From contig CAMUVS010000006.1 of the NCBI GenBank assembly GCA_947164155.1, positions 1 through 51,339 of the forward strand: DNA of 51,339 bases, given 5' to 3'. Positions 9,217-19,046 of the stretch are shown here, piece by piece. The position numbers and the translations under genes were made by a program. Position 1 is the stretch's first letter, and every line of letters begins with the position of its first letter. The notes under the pieces were generated by a model. The model worked only from the letters and a program-made list of their open reading frames with translations. It was not told where the DNA came from and made no database searches. The stretch is from an uncultured Caryophanales bacterium (GTDB lineage Bacteria > Bacillota_I > Bacilli_A > RFN20 > CAG-826).

Positions 9217-10593
9217 TTAATGACCTCCTGAAGCCACAACTTCATCGAATGATTTACCAGCAAGTAAGCCATCGATTTGGTTATTTAATTCTAAGCAAAC
9301 ACCGACAACAATGATCATTCCGGTACCGCCCATGACTAAGCTTGCATCGCCTCCGAATATACCACTCATTGTTAACACTGGTGGTAAAGCGGCAATTAAT
9401 ACAAGAGCCATAGCGCCGATAAAGGTCACTCTATTTAAGACACGACGGATATATCTTTCAGTTTCAATACCTGGTTTAACTCCAGGGATATAGCTTCCAT
9501 TCTTTTGGAAGTTTTCCGCCATTTGTTGTGGATCGATTTGTAAGTTCGCATAGAAGAATGTAAATGCTACTACAAGGACAATATAGATAATTAATCCCCA
9601 AGGCATTTTCCAACTTCCCATGTCGTATAATTCGCTGGTAGAGAAGATCTTTAACCAACCAGCGTTAGCCCCATCATTAGAGACAAATGCCGCAATGACA
9701 CTTGGCGCCATTAATAAGGAGCTAGCGAAGATGACAGGAATAACTCCAGCACTATTAATCTTAATTGGTAAGAAGCTCGCTCTAGCCATTGATTGAGTTT
9801 GTCCTCCACCTTTACCCGAATGTTGAATTGGGATTTTACGTTGAGATAACTCAATGAATGTCACGAATGCGATAATGACGAGGTAAGCAACAACATAGAG
9901 TATAAACTTGAATACTCCAGCGATCACTAGACTATCAGGAGCACCACCAGTGCTACTAATATAGGTAGTGAAGGCGTGGGCGAATTGATTTGGTAATGAA
10001 CAGACAATACCCGCAAAGATGATCATGGAGATACCATTACCGATACCTTTAACGGAGATTTGATCACCAAGCCACATCACAAGCATAGAGCCTGCAAGCA
10101 TAACTATGATGATATATAAATATCCCATCCATGCGTTTCCGTTCGCGGAAAGCTGATTCATTAATTCAAATGTCACGCCACTATCAGAAGAGTTTTCAAT
10201 AGTTTTGATAATACCGTATGCTTGGACCGCACCTAATAATAAAGTTAGGTAACGGGTCGCATATTCCATTTTCCTTCTTCCGTATTGACCTTGACGTCTA
10301 AGCTCAGATAGAGCAGGTAATACATCAGTACTTAACAGTTGCACAATAATTTGTGCGGTGATGTATGGAGAGACGCCGAGGGCGAAGATGGAGAACGTTT
10401 GTAACGTACCTCCACCAAGTAGGTTCATAAGAGATAGAGCAGACCCGGAATTGAGATAATCGTCAAATCCTGAGACTTTTACTCCCGGGACTGTAATCTG
10501 TGCTCCGATACGGAAGATAAAGAGAATGAGGACCGTAAACAAAATACGGTTCATGATTTCTTTATTTTTAAGAATCGAAGCAATCTTTTTCAT
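9217..10593 (-). CDS. secY: Preprotein translocase subunit SecY
   Basis: 458 residues with ten predicted transmembrane helices, the central pore of the Sec translocon. The plug region GGGTLQTFSIFALGVSPYI and the cytoplasmic loop motifs GQGGGQTQS-like (GKGGGQTQS) and PGVKPGIETERYI are well conserved. It serves the signal-peptide and lipoprotein substrates encoded further along this window. Located between rplO and adk as usual; the ATG lies 2 nt after the rplO stop. Confidence 0.97.
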   Translation of the reverse strand: MKKIASILKNKEIMNRILFTVLILFIFRIGAQITVPGVKVSGFDDYLNSGSALSLMNLLGGGTLQTFSIFALGVSPYITAQIIVQLLSTDVLPALSELRRQGQYGRRKMEYATRYLTLLLGAVQAYGIIKTIENSSDSGVTFELMNQLSANGNAWMGYLYIIIVMLAGSMLVMWLGDQISVKGIGNGISMIIFAGIVCSLPNQFAHAFTTYISSTGGAPDSLVIAGVFKFILYVVAYLVIIAFVTFIELSQRKIPIQHSGKGGGQTQSMARASFLPIKINSAGVIPVIFASSLLMAPSVIAAFVSNDGANAGWLKIFSTSELYDMGSWKMPWGLIIYIVLVVAFTFFYANLQIDPQQMAENFQKNGSYIPGVKPGIETERYIRRVLNRVTFIGAMALVLIAALPPVLTMSGIFGGDASLVMGGTGMIIVVGVCLELNNQIDGLLAGKSFDEVVASGGH

Positions 10594-10595
10594 AA

Positions 10596-11036
10596 TTAGA
10601 TTACCTCAGCGGTTCCACCTGCGGCTTTAATGGCTTCAAGAGCACTCTTAGAGAATTTAGAAGCTTGAACAGTTAATGCTTTTTCAAGCTTGCCTTTTCC
10701 TAAGACTTTGACACCGCAATATTCTTTGCCGATTAAACCGGCATCTTTGAGAGTAGCAGCATTGACCACTTTGCCAGCTTCGAATTTATTTAAATCTTCG
10801 ACGTTAACAACAGCGTATGCGACGCGATTGACATTCTTAAAACCTCTTTTTGGAAGTCTTCTCCATAAAGGCATTTGTCCACCTTCAAAGCCTAAAGCGA
10901 CTCCACCACCACTACGGGCGTTTTGTCCTTTATGACCTTTACCAGCGGTCTTGCCGTTTCCGGAGCCGATGCCTCTACCTCTACGGTAGTGAGCGCTTCT
11001 ACTGCCTTCTACTGCTTGTAATTCATGTAATTTCAT
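10596..11036 (-). CDS. rplO: 50S ribosomal protein L15
   Basis: 146 residues: the glycine- and arginine-rich N-terminus ([20 protein letters not shown]) that threads into 23S rRNA, then the globular L15e-like domain. It directly follows rpsE with a gap of only 14 nt, which leaves no room for rpmD (L30), the usual intervening gene. Confidence 0.97.
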   Translation of the reverse strand: MKLHELQAVEGSRSAHYRRGRGIGSGNGKTAGKGHKGQNARSGGGVALGFEGGQMPLWRRLPKRGFKNVNRVAYAVVNVEDLNKFEAGKVVNAATLKDAGLIGKEYCGVKVLGKGKLEKALTVQASKFSKSALEAIKAAGGTAEVI

Positions 11037-11050
11037 GTGACTAAGCCTCC

Positions 11051-11683
11051 TTATTCTTTGCTACGAAGAGCTTGCATTTCTTTGTAGCTCTTGAGGTTGT
11101 CTAAGCCTTGGTTAGTCGCTCTAATGATATTGATTGGAGCGCGGCTACCATAGACTTTAGAGCACACGTTTTGTACGCCAGCAAGTTCAAGAATTGCTCT
11201 AACAGGACCACCAGCGATAATACCAGTACCTTCAGGAGCAGGTTTTAAATAAACATTGCAAGCGCCATATTTGCCAACCACTTCGTGGGAAATAGTGTTT
11301 CCTTTAACTAAATGGATGGAATATAACTTTTTACGAGCTTGTTCACTAGCCTTTTTGATGGCATCTGGGACTTCAGCAGCTTTACTTAAAGCAAAGCCAT
11401 AATGTCCTTTATGATCACCAACAACAACAAGGGCGGTGAATTTCATACGACGTCCACCTTTAACGGTTTTAGAAACACGGTTGATGTAAACGACTCTTTC
11501 TTCAAAATCGTCTTTTACTTCTTTACGTTCTCTTCTATCGTCTTTTTTGCCAGGTCTAGCGCCTTTACGGTCACCATGAGGACGTCTATCTCCGCGTGGA
11601 GCTCTTTCTTCTTTAGGAGCTTCGGTGGCTGGAGCTTCTGCTTTTGCTTCTTCTGGAGCAGCAACAACTTTTTCTTCTTCCAT
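11051..11683 (-). CDS. rpsE: 30S ribosomal protein S5 with long N-terminal extension
   Basis: 210 residues against about 165 in typical S5. The core starts near residue 60 ([18 protein letters not shown]) and has the double-stranded RNA-binding domain and the C-terminal S5 domain. The first 55 or so residues are low complexity: an acidic Ala/Glu/Pro stretch followed by an Arg/Lys/Asp/Gly stretch ([20 protein letters not shown]). The ATG with a GGAGAT SD at the far upstream position supports the long start. S5 helps decoding fidelity and helicase activity at the mRNA entry, so a charged tail here would project near the entry tunnel; that role is inference. Confidence 0.94.
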   Translation of the reverse strand: MEEEKVVAAPEEAKAEAPATEAPKEERAPRGDRRPHGDRKGARPGKKDDRRERKEVKDDFEERVVYINRVSKTVKGGRRMKFTALVVVGDHKGHYGFALSKAAEVPDAIKKASEQARKKLYSIHLVKGNTISHEVVGKYGACNVYLKPAPEGTGIIAGGPVRAILELAGVQNVCSKVYGSRAPINIIRATNQGLDNLKSYKEMQALRSKE

Positions 11684-11697
11684 GATTAATCTCCTTA

Positions 11698-12054
11698 TTA
11701 GAATTCTAAGCCAGCTTCACGAGCGGCTTCAGCAAGGGCTTTGACTCTTCCGTGATAAATATAACCACTTCTATCAAAGACCACTTTCTTAATTTTCTTA
11801 GCTTTAGCTTTTTCAGCTAAATCCGCACCAACTTTACTAGCAGCTTCAATATTGGAGCCATTTTCAAGTTTTAAGCTCATTGAACTAGATGCGACTAAAG
11901 TGACCTTTTTCACATCATCAATAATTTGAGCTTCGATGTTTTTGTTAGAACGATAGACACATAATCTTGGGCAACTACTTGTTCCAGAGACTTTAGCTCT
12001 AACACGGGCATGTCTTCTTTTTCTAGAGACATTTTTGCTTTCTTTAGAAACCAT
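11698..12054 (-). CDS. rplR: 50S ribosomal protein L18
   Basis: 118 residues, normal length. [34 protein letters not shown] and the C-terminal [23 protein letters not shown] identify it. L18 binds 5S rRNA with L5. It follows rplF in the spc part of the cluster. Confidence 0.96.
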   Translation of the reverse strand: MVSKESKNVSRKRRHARVRAKVSGTSSCPRLCVYRSNKNIEAQIIDDVKKVTLVASSSMSLKLENGSNIEAASKVGADLAEKAKAKKIKKVVFDRSGYIYHGRVKALAEAAREAGLEF

Positions 12055-12075
12055 TTTATATACCTACCTTTCTAA

Positions 12076-12621
12076 TTATTTCTTACCACCAGCACGTTTA
12101 CCTTCTTTAGTGACAACGTGTTCGTCTTTATAACGAATACCTTTTCCTAAATATGGTTCTGGTGGTCTCACTTCACGGATTCTAGCAGCGGTTTGTCCAA
12201 CTGCTTGCTTGTCAATACCTTCAATGTCGATTTCAGTTGGAGAGACAAGAGTCACTTTGACACCTTCATTTGGTTTGATGGTGATGGTGTGGCTATATCC
12301 AGCCCATAAGACAATGTTATTGCCTTGCATTTGCGCTTTATAACCAATACCTCTCATTTCTAAGGATTTCTTATATCCTTCAGAAACTCCAACAACGGCG
12401 TTATGGATATTAGCACGGGTAGTTCCGTGATTTTGTTTTGTTTGTTTTAAGTCGTTTGCTCTTTTGCACACCACTGATGTTCCTTCGACTTCCACGGAGA
12501 TACCGTGATTCGTAGGAACAACTAAGCTACCTTTAGGACCGCTAACTTTGACGTTAGTGCCTTCAACAGTAACGGTGACTCCAGCAGGAAGAGTAATGTG
12601 TTTGTTACCAATACGTGACAT
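12076..12621 (-). CDS. rplF: 50S ribosomal protein L6
   Basis: 181 residues, two tandem L6 domains; the C-terminal signature RPPEPYLGKGIRY is intact. L6 supports the GTPase-associated region at the base of the L7/L12 stalk. An AGGAAAG SD precedes the ATG. Normal spc position between rpsH and rplR. Confidence 0.97.
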   Translation of the reverse strand: MSRIGNKHITLPAGVTVTVEGTNVKVSGPKGSLVVPTNHGISVEVEGTSVVCKRANDLKQTKQNHGTTRANIHNAVVGVSEGYKKSLEMRGIGYKAQMQGNNIVLWAGYSHTITIKPNEGVKVTLVSPTEIDIEGIDKQAVGQTAARIREVRPPEPYLGKGIRYKDEHVVTKEGKRAGGKK

Positions 12622-12632
12622 AACTTTCCTCC

Positions 12633-13025
12633 TTACCAGACATAAGCAACGACTTCTCCGCCGATTCCTAAGGTACGAGCTTTCGCATCAGTCATCACAC
12701 CTTGGGAAGTAGAGATAATCGCAATTCCTAAGCCTTTTAAAACTCTTGGGAGTTTATCGCAGCCCACGTTCACACGTAAGCCTGGTTTAGAAATTTTCTT
12801 TAAGCCGGAGATGACTCTAGTGCCATCGCTAGCGTATTTTAAGGAAATTGATAATTCTTTTTTAGTGGTTCCTTTGACTTTATAGTCAACAATGAATCCT
12901 TCTTCTTTTAAGATCTTAGCAATTTCCACCTTCATCTTGCTAGAAGGCATTTTTACAGTTTCATATTTTAATGCATTTGCATTTCTAATGCGGGTAAGCA
13001 TATCCGCAATTGGATCTGTCATCAT
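12633..13025 (-). CDS. rpsH: 30S ribosomal protein S8
   Basis: 130 residues with [15 protein letters not shown] and the C-terminal [21 protein letters not shown]. There are two adjacent ATG codons; the first is nearer to the AAGGAGGT site, the second gives the family's usual MTDPIAD start, and either may be used. S8 organises the central domain of 16S rRNA and in some bacteria represses the spc operon. Confidence 0.96.
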   Translation of the reverse strand: MMTDPIADMLTRIRNANALKYETVKMPSSKMKVEIAKILKEEGFIVDYKVKGTTKKELSISLKYASDGTRVISGLKKISKPGLRVNVGCDKLPRVLKGLGIAIISTSQGVMTDAKARTLGIGGEVVAYVW

Positions 13026-13045
13026 AATCGAACTTTACCTCCTTA

Positions 13046-13231
13046 TTACCAAGATGATTTCTTTAAGCCTGGGATTTCTCCCTTGTATGCGAGTTCACGG
13101 ATACAAATACGGCATAAATGGAATTTTGAATAGACAGCATGAGGACGTCCACAACGTTCACAACGTGTGTATTCTCTAACTTTGAATTTCTTTGGTCTCG
13201 CACAGCGGACTTTAGCACTTGTTTTCGCCAT
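13046..13231 (-). CDS. rpsN: 30S ribosomal protein S14, zinc type
   Basis: 61 residues. The C-x2-C ... C-x2-C zinc site ([14 protein letters not shown]) and the ending GLKKSSW mark the short zinc-dependent S14 (S14p type Z). The zinc-independent long paralogue is not in this window. Located between rplE and rpsH. Confidence 0.97.
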   Translation of the reverse strand: MAKTSAKVRCARPKKFKVREYTRCERCGRPHAVYSKFHLCRICIRELAYKGEIPGLKKSSW

Positions 13232-13246
13232 TAGTACATCCTCCTA

Positions 13247-13945
13247 TTATCTTGAGAAAGGCATACCTAATAATTCTAATAAGGTATACGCTTCTTTATC
13301 AGTTTTAGCGGTAGTAACGACAACAACGTCCATACCTCTAACTTTTGAAACTTTATCGTAGTCAATTTCTGGGAAAATTAATTGTTCTTTGACACCTAAG
13401 GTGTAATTACCACGACCGTCAAAGGCGTTTTTAGATACACCACGGAAGTCACGAACACGAGGGAGAGCGATTGACACTAATTTGTCAAAGAAGTCCCACA
13501 TTCTAATTCCTCTAAGAGTGACTTTACAGCCAATGGCTTGGCCTTCTCTTAATTTGAAGCTAGCGATGGATTTCTTAGCTTTAGTGATCACAGGTTTTTG
13601 ACCAGTGATTTGAGTAAGTTCAGCGACAGCTTCTTCAAGTCGTTTGGCATCTTGAGTGGCATCACCAACACCGATGTTCACAACGATTTTATCTAAACCA
13701 GGAATTTCCATGACACTGGAGTATTTATATTGCTCCATAAGAGCTTTTTTCACTTCAGTTTCATATCTAACTTGTAATCTATTGACTACAGCGGCCTTTT
13801 TATTTCCGGTTTTAGCCTTTGGGGCTTTAGGAGCAGCTTTAGGTGCTTCTACTTTTGCTTCTGCAGGTTTTTCCGCTTTTGGTGCAGCAGGTTTTTTTGC
13901 TGTACTTGCTGGCTTTTTGGCTGCAGGTTTATTAGCTTCTGCCAT
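13247..13945 (-). CDS. rplE: 50S ribosomal protein L5 with Ala/Lys/Pro-rich N-terminal extension
   Basis: 232 residues against about 180. The core begins near residue 53 ([38 protein letters not shown]). The preceding stretch is almost only Ala, Lys, Pro and Glu (for example [17 protein letters not shown]). The ATG with an AGGAGGT SD lies before the extension, and no internal start has a matching SD, so the long form is probably made. L5 binds 5S rRNA and the P-site tRNA. Downstream of rplX. Confidence 0.94.
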   Translation of the reverse strand: MAEANKPAAKKPASTAKKPAAPKAEKPAEAKVEAPKAAPKAPKAKTGNKKAAVVNRLQVRYETEVKKALMEQYKYSSVMEIPGLDKIVVNIGVGDATQDAKRLEEAVAELTQITGQKPVITKAKKSIASFKLREGQAIGCKVTLRGIRMWDFFDKLVSIALPRVRDFRGVSKNAFDGRGNYTLGVKEQLIFPEIDYDKVSKVRGMDVVVVTTAKTDKEAYTLLELLGMPFSR

Positions 13946-13959
13946 ATTTAGCTACCTCC

Positions 13960-14265
13960 TTATAATTCAGTGCCGCTAGCTTTAGCGACTCTGACTTTCT
14001 TTCCTTTAACAACCTTATGGCCAACTCTAGTTGGTTTTTTGGTTTTTGGATCAACAAGCATGACGTTAGAAGCATCAATTGGAGCGTAAATCTCGACGAT
14101 ACTTCCTTCTGGAGTTTGTTGAGTTGGTTTTTTGTGTTTCTTACGGAGATTGACACCTTCGACAACCACACGGTTAGTTTTTGGATCAACCTTTTGGATT
14201 GTTCCAGTCTTTCCCTTGTCTTTGCCAGAGATGACAATGACTTTATCACCTTTTAATAATTTCAT
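13960..14265 (-). CDS. rplX: 50S ribosomal protein L24
   Basis: 101 residues with the KOW motif ([19 protein letters not shown]) and [10 protein letters not shown]. One of the first proteins to bind 23S rRNA in assembly. Starts 13 nt after the rplN stop with an AGGAGG SD. Confidence 0.97.
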   Translation of the reverse strand: MKLLKGDKVIVISGKDKGKTGTIQKVDPKTNRVVVEGVNLRKKHKKPTQQTPEGSIVEIYAPIDASNVMLVDPKTKKPTRVGHKVVKGKKVRVAKASGTEL

Positions 14266-14278
14266 TGTTTACTCCTCC

Positions 14279-14656
14279 TTATAACACTTCTGGAGCAAGG
14301 GAGAGGATTTTCATAAATCCATCAATACCCTTCTCTCTTAACTCACGGGCCACAGGTCCAAAGACACGTGTTCCGACTGGGGCATTATCATCGTTAATGA
14401 TAACAACTGCGTTATCATCAAAGGCGATGGTGCTGCCGTCAGCTCTTTGAGTTGGTTTTTTACATCTCACGATGACGCATCTGACAATGTCACCTTTTTT
14501 CACTTTTCCATTTGGAATAGCTTCTTTAACGGAACATTGGATGATATCACCGATATAAGATGTTTTTCTTTTACTTCCTCCGTAGAGGGTGAAAGCGCGA
14601 ACTTTACGAGCGCCACTATTATCAGCGACAACAAGATTTGTTTCCTTCTGGATCAT
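14279..14656 (-). CDS. rplN: 50S ribosomal protein L14
   Basis: 125 residues, about the usual 122. [28 protein letters not shown] and the C-terminal [10 protein letters not shown] are typical. L14 forms bridges to 16S rRNA and is the docking site of silencing factor RsfS. It begins 2 nt after the rpsQ stop. Confidence 0.97.
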   Translation of the reverse strand: MIQKETNLVVADNSGARKVRAFTLYGGSKRKTSYIGDIIQCSVKEAIPNGKVKKGDIVRCVIVRCKKPTQRADGSTIAFDDNAVVIINDDNAPVGTRVFGPVARELREKGIDGFMKILSLAPEVL

Positions 14657-14658
14657 AA

Positions 14659-15054
14659 TTATTCGGCCTCCTTTTCTTCTTTAGCTGGTTCTGCTTCTTC
14701 AACTTTCTCTGCTGCAGGTTTCTCTTCGACTTCTTCAGCAGGAATTTCACCAGTAAGAATTTCTTCTTTTAATTCTTTTTCTGCCTCTTTAACAGACATT
14801 TCGGCAGTCTTATCGATTGAGACTAATCTCCATCTTTTGGTAGCGGAGAGTTTTCTAGTTTCCATGATGGTCACGACATCTCCAACTTTAGCCTCATTCT
14901 TTTCATCGTGCGCGTAATACTTCTTTCTATATTTAACGCGCTTGCCATACTTAGCGTGTTTTTTGTGAGTTTCAACAAGGACACCGATGGTCTTGTCGTT
15001 TTTATCACTAACAACTACGCCTTGAATGGAACGTCTTAAGTTTCTTTCTTCCAT
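14659..15054 (-). CDS. rpsQ: 30S ribosomal protein S17 with acidic C-terminal tail
   Basis: 131 residues against about 85. The S17 OB fold occupies residues 1-85 ([48 protein letters not shown]). The last 45 residues are a Glu/Ala/Pro/Lys-rich tail (for example [20 protein letters not shown]). The tail is in frame with no separate start and ends just before rplN, so it is part of the protein. Its acidity is the opposite of the usual basic r-protein tails. Confidence 0.94.
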   Translation of the reverse strand: MEERNLRRSIQGVVVSDKNDKTIGVLVETHKKHAKYGKRVKYRKKYYAHDEKNEAKVGDVVTIMETRKLSATKRWRLVSIDKTAEMSVKEAEKELKEEILTGEIPAEEVEEKPAAEKVEEAEPAKEEKEAE

Positions 15055-15068
15055 TTTTAACGATCTCC

Positions 15069-15269
15069 TTATTTAGATTCATTTAATTCTCTTTCACGTA
15101 ACACCATGTTTACGCGGGCGATATCTTTTCTCACGCCAATGACTTCTTCTCCTCTTTCAAGAGTTCCGACAGCTTTTTTACGTCTTAACTCGAAGAGTTG
15201 TTCTTTTAATGAGTAGAGCTTTTCTTTAAGTTCACTCGTAGACATTTCACGGACTTCACTAATTTTCAT
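15069..15269 (-). CDS. rpmC: 50S ribosomal protein L29
   Basis: 66 residues, a two-helix coiled hairpin ([24 protein letters not shown] ... [16 protein letters not shown]). L29 lies at the tunnel exit and is part of the trigger-factor and SRP docking site. Normal place between rplP and rpsQ. Confidence 0.96.
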   Translation of the reverse strand: MKISEVREMSTSELKEKLYSLKEQLFELRRKKAVGTLERGEEVIGVRKDIARVNMVLRERELNESK

Positions 15270-15274
15270 TGCTA

Positions 15275-15685
15275 CTACTCTCCTTTTCCGACAACTTTAC
15301 ATTTGATTGGGAGTTTATAAGCAGCAAGTCTAAGAGCTTCTCTTGCGACTTCGGCTTCAACGCCACCAATTTCAAACATTACTTGTCCTTGTTTAACTAC
15401 TGCGACCCAGTCTTCTGGAGATCCTTTACCAGATCCCATACGAACTTCGGCAGGTTTCTTTGTTTTTGCTAAGTGAGGGAAAATTCTAATCCAAATTTGT
15501 CCTCCACGTTTGGTATATCTAGATAATACAATACGGGCAGCTTCGATTTGTCTTGTGGTAATCCAAGCACCTTCAAGGGCTTGTAAACCAAATTCACCAA
15601 AGCTGATTTCTGTACCGCCTTTTGCGTGTCCTTCATATTTAATAATATGTGGACGACGATATTTCACTCTGTTTGGTTGTAACAT
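15275..15685 (-). CDS. rplP: 50S ribosomal protein L16
   Basis: 136 residues. [32 protein letters not shown] and [24 protein letters not shown] are L16 hallmarks. It lines the A-site tRNA elbow region. It lies 3 nt after the rpsC stop, so translation is probably coupled. Confidence 0.97.
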   Translation of the reverse strand: MLQPNRVKYRRPHIIKYEGHAKGGTEISFGEFGLQALEGAWITTRQIEAARIVLSRYTKRGGQIWIRIFPHLAKTKKPAEVRMGSGKGSPEDWVAVVKQGQVMFEIGGVEAEVAREALRLAAYKLPIKCKVVGKGE

Positions 15686-15688
15686 CTC

Positions 15689-16360
15689 TTACTCTCCCTT
15701 CTCGCTTTTCTTAAGTTCTGGGCGGATTTCTCCTCTACAGATCCAGACCTTAACACCTAAGCGGCCATATTGAGTAGCTGCTTCACTGACTGCGTAATCG
15801 ATATCACTTCTAAGGGTGTGTAGAGGAATAACTCCTTCTTTATAGCCTTCGCTTCTAGCGATATCAGCACCACCAAGTCTACCAGAGACCATGGTTCTAC
15901 ATCCTTTAGCGCCAGCTTTTCTCACTCTTTGAATAGCTTTCTTTTGCACAGTTCTGAAGCTTGCTCTTTCTTCTAATTGTTTTGCAATTGTTTGGGCAAC
16001 GATTGTCGCATCTAAGTCAGGATTCTTGACTTCCACTACGTCCACGCGCACGCTCTTATTTTTAATTAATTTAGCGAGTGCTTCTTTTAAGGCTAAGATG
16101 TTTTTACCATCTTGACCAATAACAACACCTGGACGAGCAACGAATGTTTTGACGACAACACTAGTGCCTTTATCTGTTTTGGTTCTTTCGATTTCAACAT
16201 GAGATAATAATGCTTCTTTTAAAGAACTTGCGAGATATTTACGAATTTTAACGTCTTCATTTAAGTAGACAGGGTATTCTTTGTCTTCGGCGAACCAACG
16301 AGAATTCCAATCCTTGTTGACACCGATACGCATACCTACTGGATTAACTTTTTGACCCAT
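15689..16360 (-). CDS. rpsC: 30S ribosomal protein S3
   Basis: 223 residues: the N-terminal KH domain (VIGQDGKNILALKEAL) and the C-terminal S3 domain (AKGCRTMVSGRLGGADIARSE; KVWICRGEI). Part of the mRNA entry-tunnel helicase together with S4 and S5. No unusual tail, unlike several neighbours. Confidence 0.97.
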   Translation of the reverse strand: MGQKVNPVGMRIGVNKDWNSRWFAEDKEYPVYLNEDVKIRKYLASSLKEALLSHVEIERTKTDKGTSVVVKTFVARPGVVIGQDGKNILALKEALAKLIKNKSVRVDVVEVKNPDLDATIVAQTIAKQLEERASFRTVQKKAIQRVRKAGAKGCRTMVSGRLGGADIARSEGYKEGVIPLHTLRSDIDYAVSEAATQYGRLGVKVWICRGEIRPELKKSEKGE

Positions 16361-16373
16361 TGTATCTATCTCC

Positions 16374-16856
16374 TTATCTCATTTTGACCACCACAGTAAT
16401 GTGGCAGCATCTTTTCACTAAACCAGAAGCGGAACCTTTTGCTCTTGGTAAGTATCTTCTCATTTTTAAGCCATCATTAGCATAGATTTCTTTGACATAT
16501 AATTTGTCTTCATCCATACCGAAGTTATTGATAGCATTTGCCGCAGCGGACTTAATTACTTTAGTAACTGGTTCACATGCTGCACGGTTGATGTTTCTTA
16601 ATAAACCTAAGGCAACTTTGACATCCTTACCTCTCACTTGGTCGATGACTAAGCGAGCTTTTCTAGGAGTTAAGCGAACGTTTGTCGCGGTCGCTCTTGC
16701 TTCTGTTGGCATTGGCTTTTTAGGAGCTTCAACCTTCTTATCTTCTTTTTTAGCCTTTTTGGCTTTAGGAGCTTCTTCTACTGGAGCAACTTCTTTGACT
16801 TCTGCTTCGGCTTTTTTGCTTGCCTTCTTAGCAGGGGCTTTCTTTGTTTCTGCCAT
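16374..16856 (-). CDS. rplV: 50S ribosomal protein L22 with Lys/Ala/Glu-rich N-terminal extension
   Basis: 160 residues against about 110. The L22 core starts near residue 52 (ARATATNVRLTPRKARLVIDQVRGK) and ends with the usual RAKGSASGLVKRCCHITVVV. The extra N-terminus is rich in Lys, Ala, Glu and Pro (KKAPAKKASKKAEAEVKEV). The ATG upstream of the extension has a good SD. The L22 N-terminus lies at the outer rim of the exit tunnel, so the added tail would sit where nascent chains emerge; that consequence is inference. Confidence 0.94.
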   Translation of the reverse strand: MAETKKAPAKKASKKAEAEVKEVAPVEEAPKAKKAKKEDKKVEAPKKPMPTEARATATNVRLTPRKARLVIDQVRGKDVKVALGLLRNINRAACEPVTKVIKSAAANAINNFGMDEDKLYVKEIYANDGLKMRRYLPRAKGSASGLVKRCCHITVVVKMR

Positions 16857-16871
16857 TATTAGAACCTCCTA

Positions 16872-17165
16872 TTATTTACCAGCCGCAGCTGCTTTATCTT
16901 CAGCAGTGTGGCCTGTATGACCGGTGTATTTTCTGGTTGGAGAGAATTCACCGAGTTTATGTCCTACCATATCATCTGTGACGTAAACGGAGATGTGTTC
17001 TTTTCCGTTATAGACCGCGAAGGTGTGTCCGACGAATGATGGGTAGATTGTAGAACGGCGGGACCATGTCTTAATGACTTCTTTTTTGCCAGCAGCATTT
17101 AAAGCTTCGACTTTTTTCATTAAGTGTTCATCACAGAATGCGCCTTTTTTCAAACTTCTTGCCAT
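16872..17165 (-). CDS. rpsS: 30S ribosomal protein S19
   Basis: 97 residues. [20 protein letters not shown], the central [21 protein letters not shown] and [15 protein letters not shown] identify it. S19 forms the S13-S19 pair in the 30S head. Regular position between rplB and rplV. Confidence 0.97.
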   Translation of the reverse strand: MARSLKKGAFCDEHLMKKVEALNAAGKKEVIKTWSRRSTIYPSFVGHTFAVYNGKEHISVYVTDDMVGHKLGEFSPTRKYTGHTGHTAEDKAAAAGK

Positions 17166-17178
17166 TTGCGTTTACCTC

Positions 17179-18012
17179 CTATTTCGCGTTACGTCTACGA
17201 ATAATTAATTTAGTAGACTTTTTCTTATTATTTCTGGTCTTAACACCCATTGCACGTTTACCCCAAGGAGTTCTTGGTGCATCACGTCCAACTGGACATT
17301 TACCTTCACCACCACCATGTGGGTGATCGTTAGGGTTCATAACGGAACCTCTAACTGTTGGTCTAGTACCGTACCATCTGGTTTTACCAGCTTTACCAAG
17401 ATTGATTAAGTTCCAATCTTCGTTACCAACGGTACCAACTGTCGCTCTACAAGTTGCGAGAACTTTTCTCATTTCTCCACTTGCGAGTCTAAGCATGACA
17501 TATTTGCCTTCGCTACCGAGGACTTGAGCAGCCGCTCCAGCAGCACGACATAATTGTCCGCCTTTTCCTGGAACTAATTCGACGTTATGGACGAATGTAC
17601 CTTCAGGAATGTTCTTTAATGTAAGGGCATTACCGGTTTTAATATCAGCGGTTTCCCCAGATATGATTTTATCCCCGACTTTGAGATCTTTAGGTGCTAA
17701 GATGTATCTCTTTTCACCATCTAAGTAAGCGACTAAGCAGATGTTAGCGTTACGGTTTGGATCGTACTCAACAGTCTTTACAACAGCAGGGATATTGTCC
17801 TTATTACGTTTGAAGTCAATTACACGATATTTACGTTTGTGACCTCCACCAATGTGACGGCAGGTAATAACGCCTTGGTTATTTCTTCCGCCAGATTTGG
17901 ATAAGCTGACTAATAAACTTTTTTCAGGAGTGCTTGTTGTAATTTCTTCGAATGTCGAGTTTGTCATGTTTCGTCTACTTGCAGAAGTAGGCTTGTAAGT
18001 TCTAATTGACAT
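17179..18012 (-). CDS. rplB: 50S ribosomal protein L2
   Basis: 277 residues, full length. The peptidyl-transferase-proximal signature [20 protein letters not shown] with the conserved His is intact, as are [19 protein letters not shown] and RRTGV-like segments. L2 supports subunit association and peptidyl transfer. Preceded by a 37-nt gap after rplW, one of the longest inside the cluster, but without a visible promoter or terminator. Confidence 0.98.
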   Translation of the reverse strand: MSIRTYKPTSASRRNMTNSTFEEITTSTPEKSLLVSLSKSGGRNNQGVITCRHIGGGHKRKYRVIDFKRNKDNIPAVVKTVEYDPNRNANICLVAYLDGEKRYILAPKDLKVGDKIISGETADIKTGNALTLKNIPEGTFVHNVELVPGKGGQLCRAAGAAAQVLGSEGKYVMLRLASGEMRKVLATCRATVGTVGNEDWNLINLGKAGKTRWYGTRPTVRGSVMNPNDHPHGGGEGKCPVGRDAPRTPWGKRAMGVKTRNNKKKSTKLIIRRRNAK

Positions 18013-18049
18013 TACTTTTTCCTCCTATAGTTTGAGAATATGAACTTGA

Positions 18050-18391
18050 TTATTCTCTGAATAAGTCGATTGCTTCACCACTTGCGATAGTGACAATCGC
18101 TTTCTTATAGCCTTGGATGTATCCGTGATAACGGGTACCTCTTGTTGTGGCTTTAGCGTGGACGTTAACGATTCTGACATCAACAACTTTCACTTGGAAG
18201 ATTCTTTCAAATGCAAGTTTGACTTCAGTCTTGTTAGCATCTTTTGCGACTTTAACAGTGACTTTGTTGCTGTTTTGCATACCTGCCATACTCTTTTCAG
18301 TGATGACTGGCTTTAAGATTACAGCAAAGTCTCTTTCTGTTGGTTTTTGGAAGCTACTTTTTGGAGCTTCAACTTTCTTCTTGGCTGCCAT
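18050..18391 (-). CDS. rplW: 50S ribosomal protein L23
   Basis: 113 residues. The core starts at VILKPVITEKSMA and has VDVRIVNVHAK; a short extra N-terminus of about 20 residues (AAKKKVEAPKSSFQKP) resembles the tails on L22 and L5 but is shorter. L23 is the main docking site of trigger factor and SRP at the tunnel exit. Its ATG shares one base with the rplD stop (TAATG), so translation is coupled to L4. Confidence 0.95.
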   Translation of the reverse strand: MAAKKKVEAPKSSFQKPTERDFAVILKPVITEKSMAGMQNSNKVTVKVAKDANKTEVKLAFERIFQVKVVDVRIVNVHAKATTRGTRYHGYIQGYKKAIVTIASGEAIDLFRE

Positions 18392-19029
18392 TATTTAAGT
18401 GCCTCCTCAACTTCTTTAACTGCGGCTTCACTCATAACTAATTTCTCAGCATTTAATAAGTCAAATACAGAGACGTTATCAGTGGTAACCACTTTGGCGT
18501 AATTTACGTTACGCACGCTGGCGAATAAATTCTCATCAATTTCGCTCACAACCACGAGAGTCTTAACTTCGGATTTAAGAGCAGCAAGCATCTTGACGAA
18601 TTCTTTAGTCTTTTTACCTTCGAATTTGATTTCGTTAACAACAACGAGATCTTTTGGGGTCTTAAGAGATAAAGCGCTTCTTAAGGCTAATTGATGTTCT
18701 TTTCTGTTTTGGGATAATGTGAAGTTTTGGTTACCAACTGGTCCAAATACTGTTCCACCACCAACCCAGATTGGGGATCTAGAGCTACCAGCACGGGCTC
18801 TACCTGTTCCCTTTTGTCTCCATGGTTTCTTACCACCACCAGAGACTTCGTGTCTAACTTTGGTCTTAGCAGTTGCTTGACGTTGGTTAGCTTGCTCGAC
18901 TTGGACGGCGTTGAACATTGCTTGTTTGTGTGGTTCGACAGCGAACACAGCACCATTTAAGCTTAATTTGCCAACTTCTTCGCCGGCCATGTTAAGAACT
19001 TTAACACTGACGGTTTTCTTTTCTGACAT
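18391..19029 (-). CDS. rplD: 50S ribosomal protein L4
   Basis: 212 residues with the tunnel-lining extended loop (KVRHEVSGGGKKPWRQKGTGRARAGS) and SPIWVGGGTVFGP. Beyond its ribosomal role L4 represses the S10 operon in enterobacteria; whether it acts on the leader upstream of rpsJ here is unknown. Starts 17 nt after rplC with an AGGAGAAC SD. Confidence 0.97.
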   Translation of the reverse strand: MSEKKTVSVKVLNMAGEEVGKLSLNGAVFAVEPHKQAMFNAVQVEQANQRQATAKTKVRHEVSGGGKKPWRQKGTGRARAGSSRSPIWVGGGTVFGPVGNQNFTLSQNRKEHQLALRSALSLKTPKDLVVVNEIKFEGKKTKEFVKMLAALKSEVKTLVVVSEIDENLFASVRNVNYAKVVTTDNVSVFDLLNAEKLVMSEAAVKEVEEALK

Positions 19030-19046
19030 AATGTTCTCCTTTCGTC

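Noticed and set aside
13656-13979. 107-residue hydrophobic open frame on the plus strand
   Set aside because: Antisense to the Ala/Lys/Pro-rich extension of rplE; its Ala/Phe composition is a mirror of that repeat.
14447-14917. 156-residue open frame on the plus strand
   Set aside because: It lies antisense to rplN and rpsQ, is Ser-rich from reverse-reading their Lys/Glu-rich codons, and has no SD or promoter.
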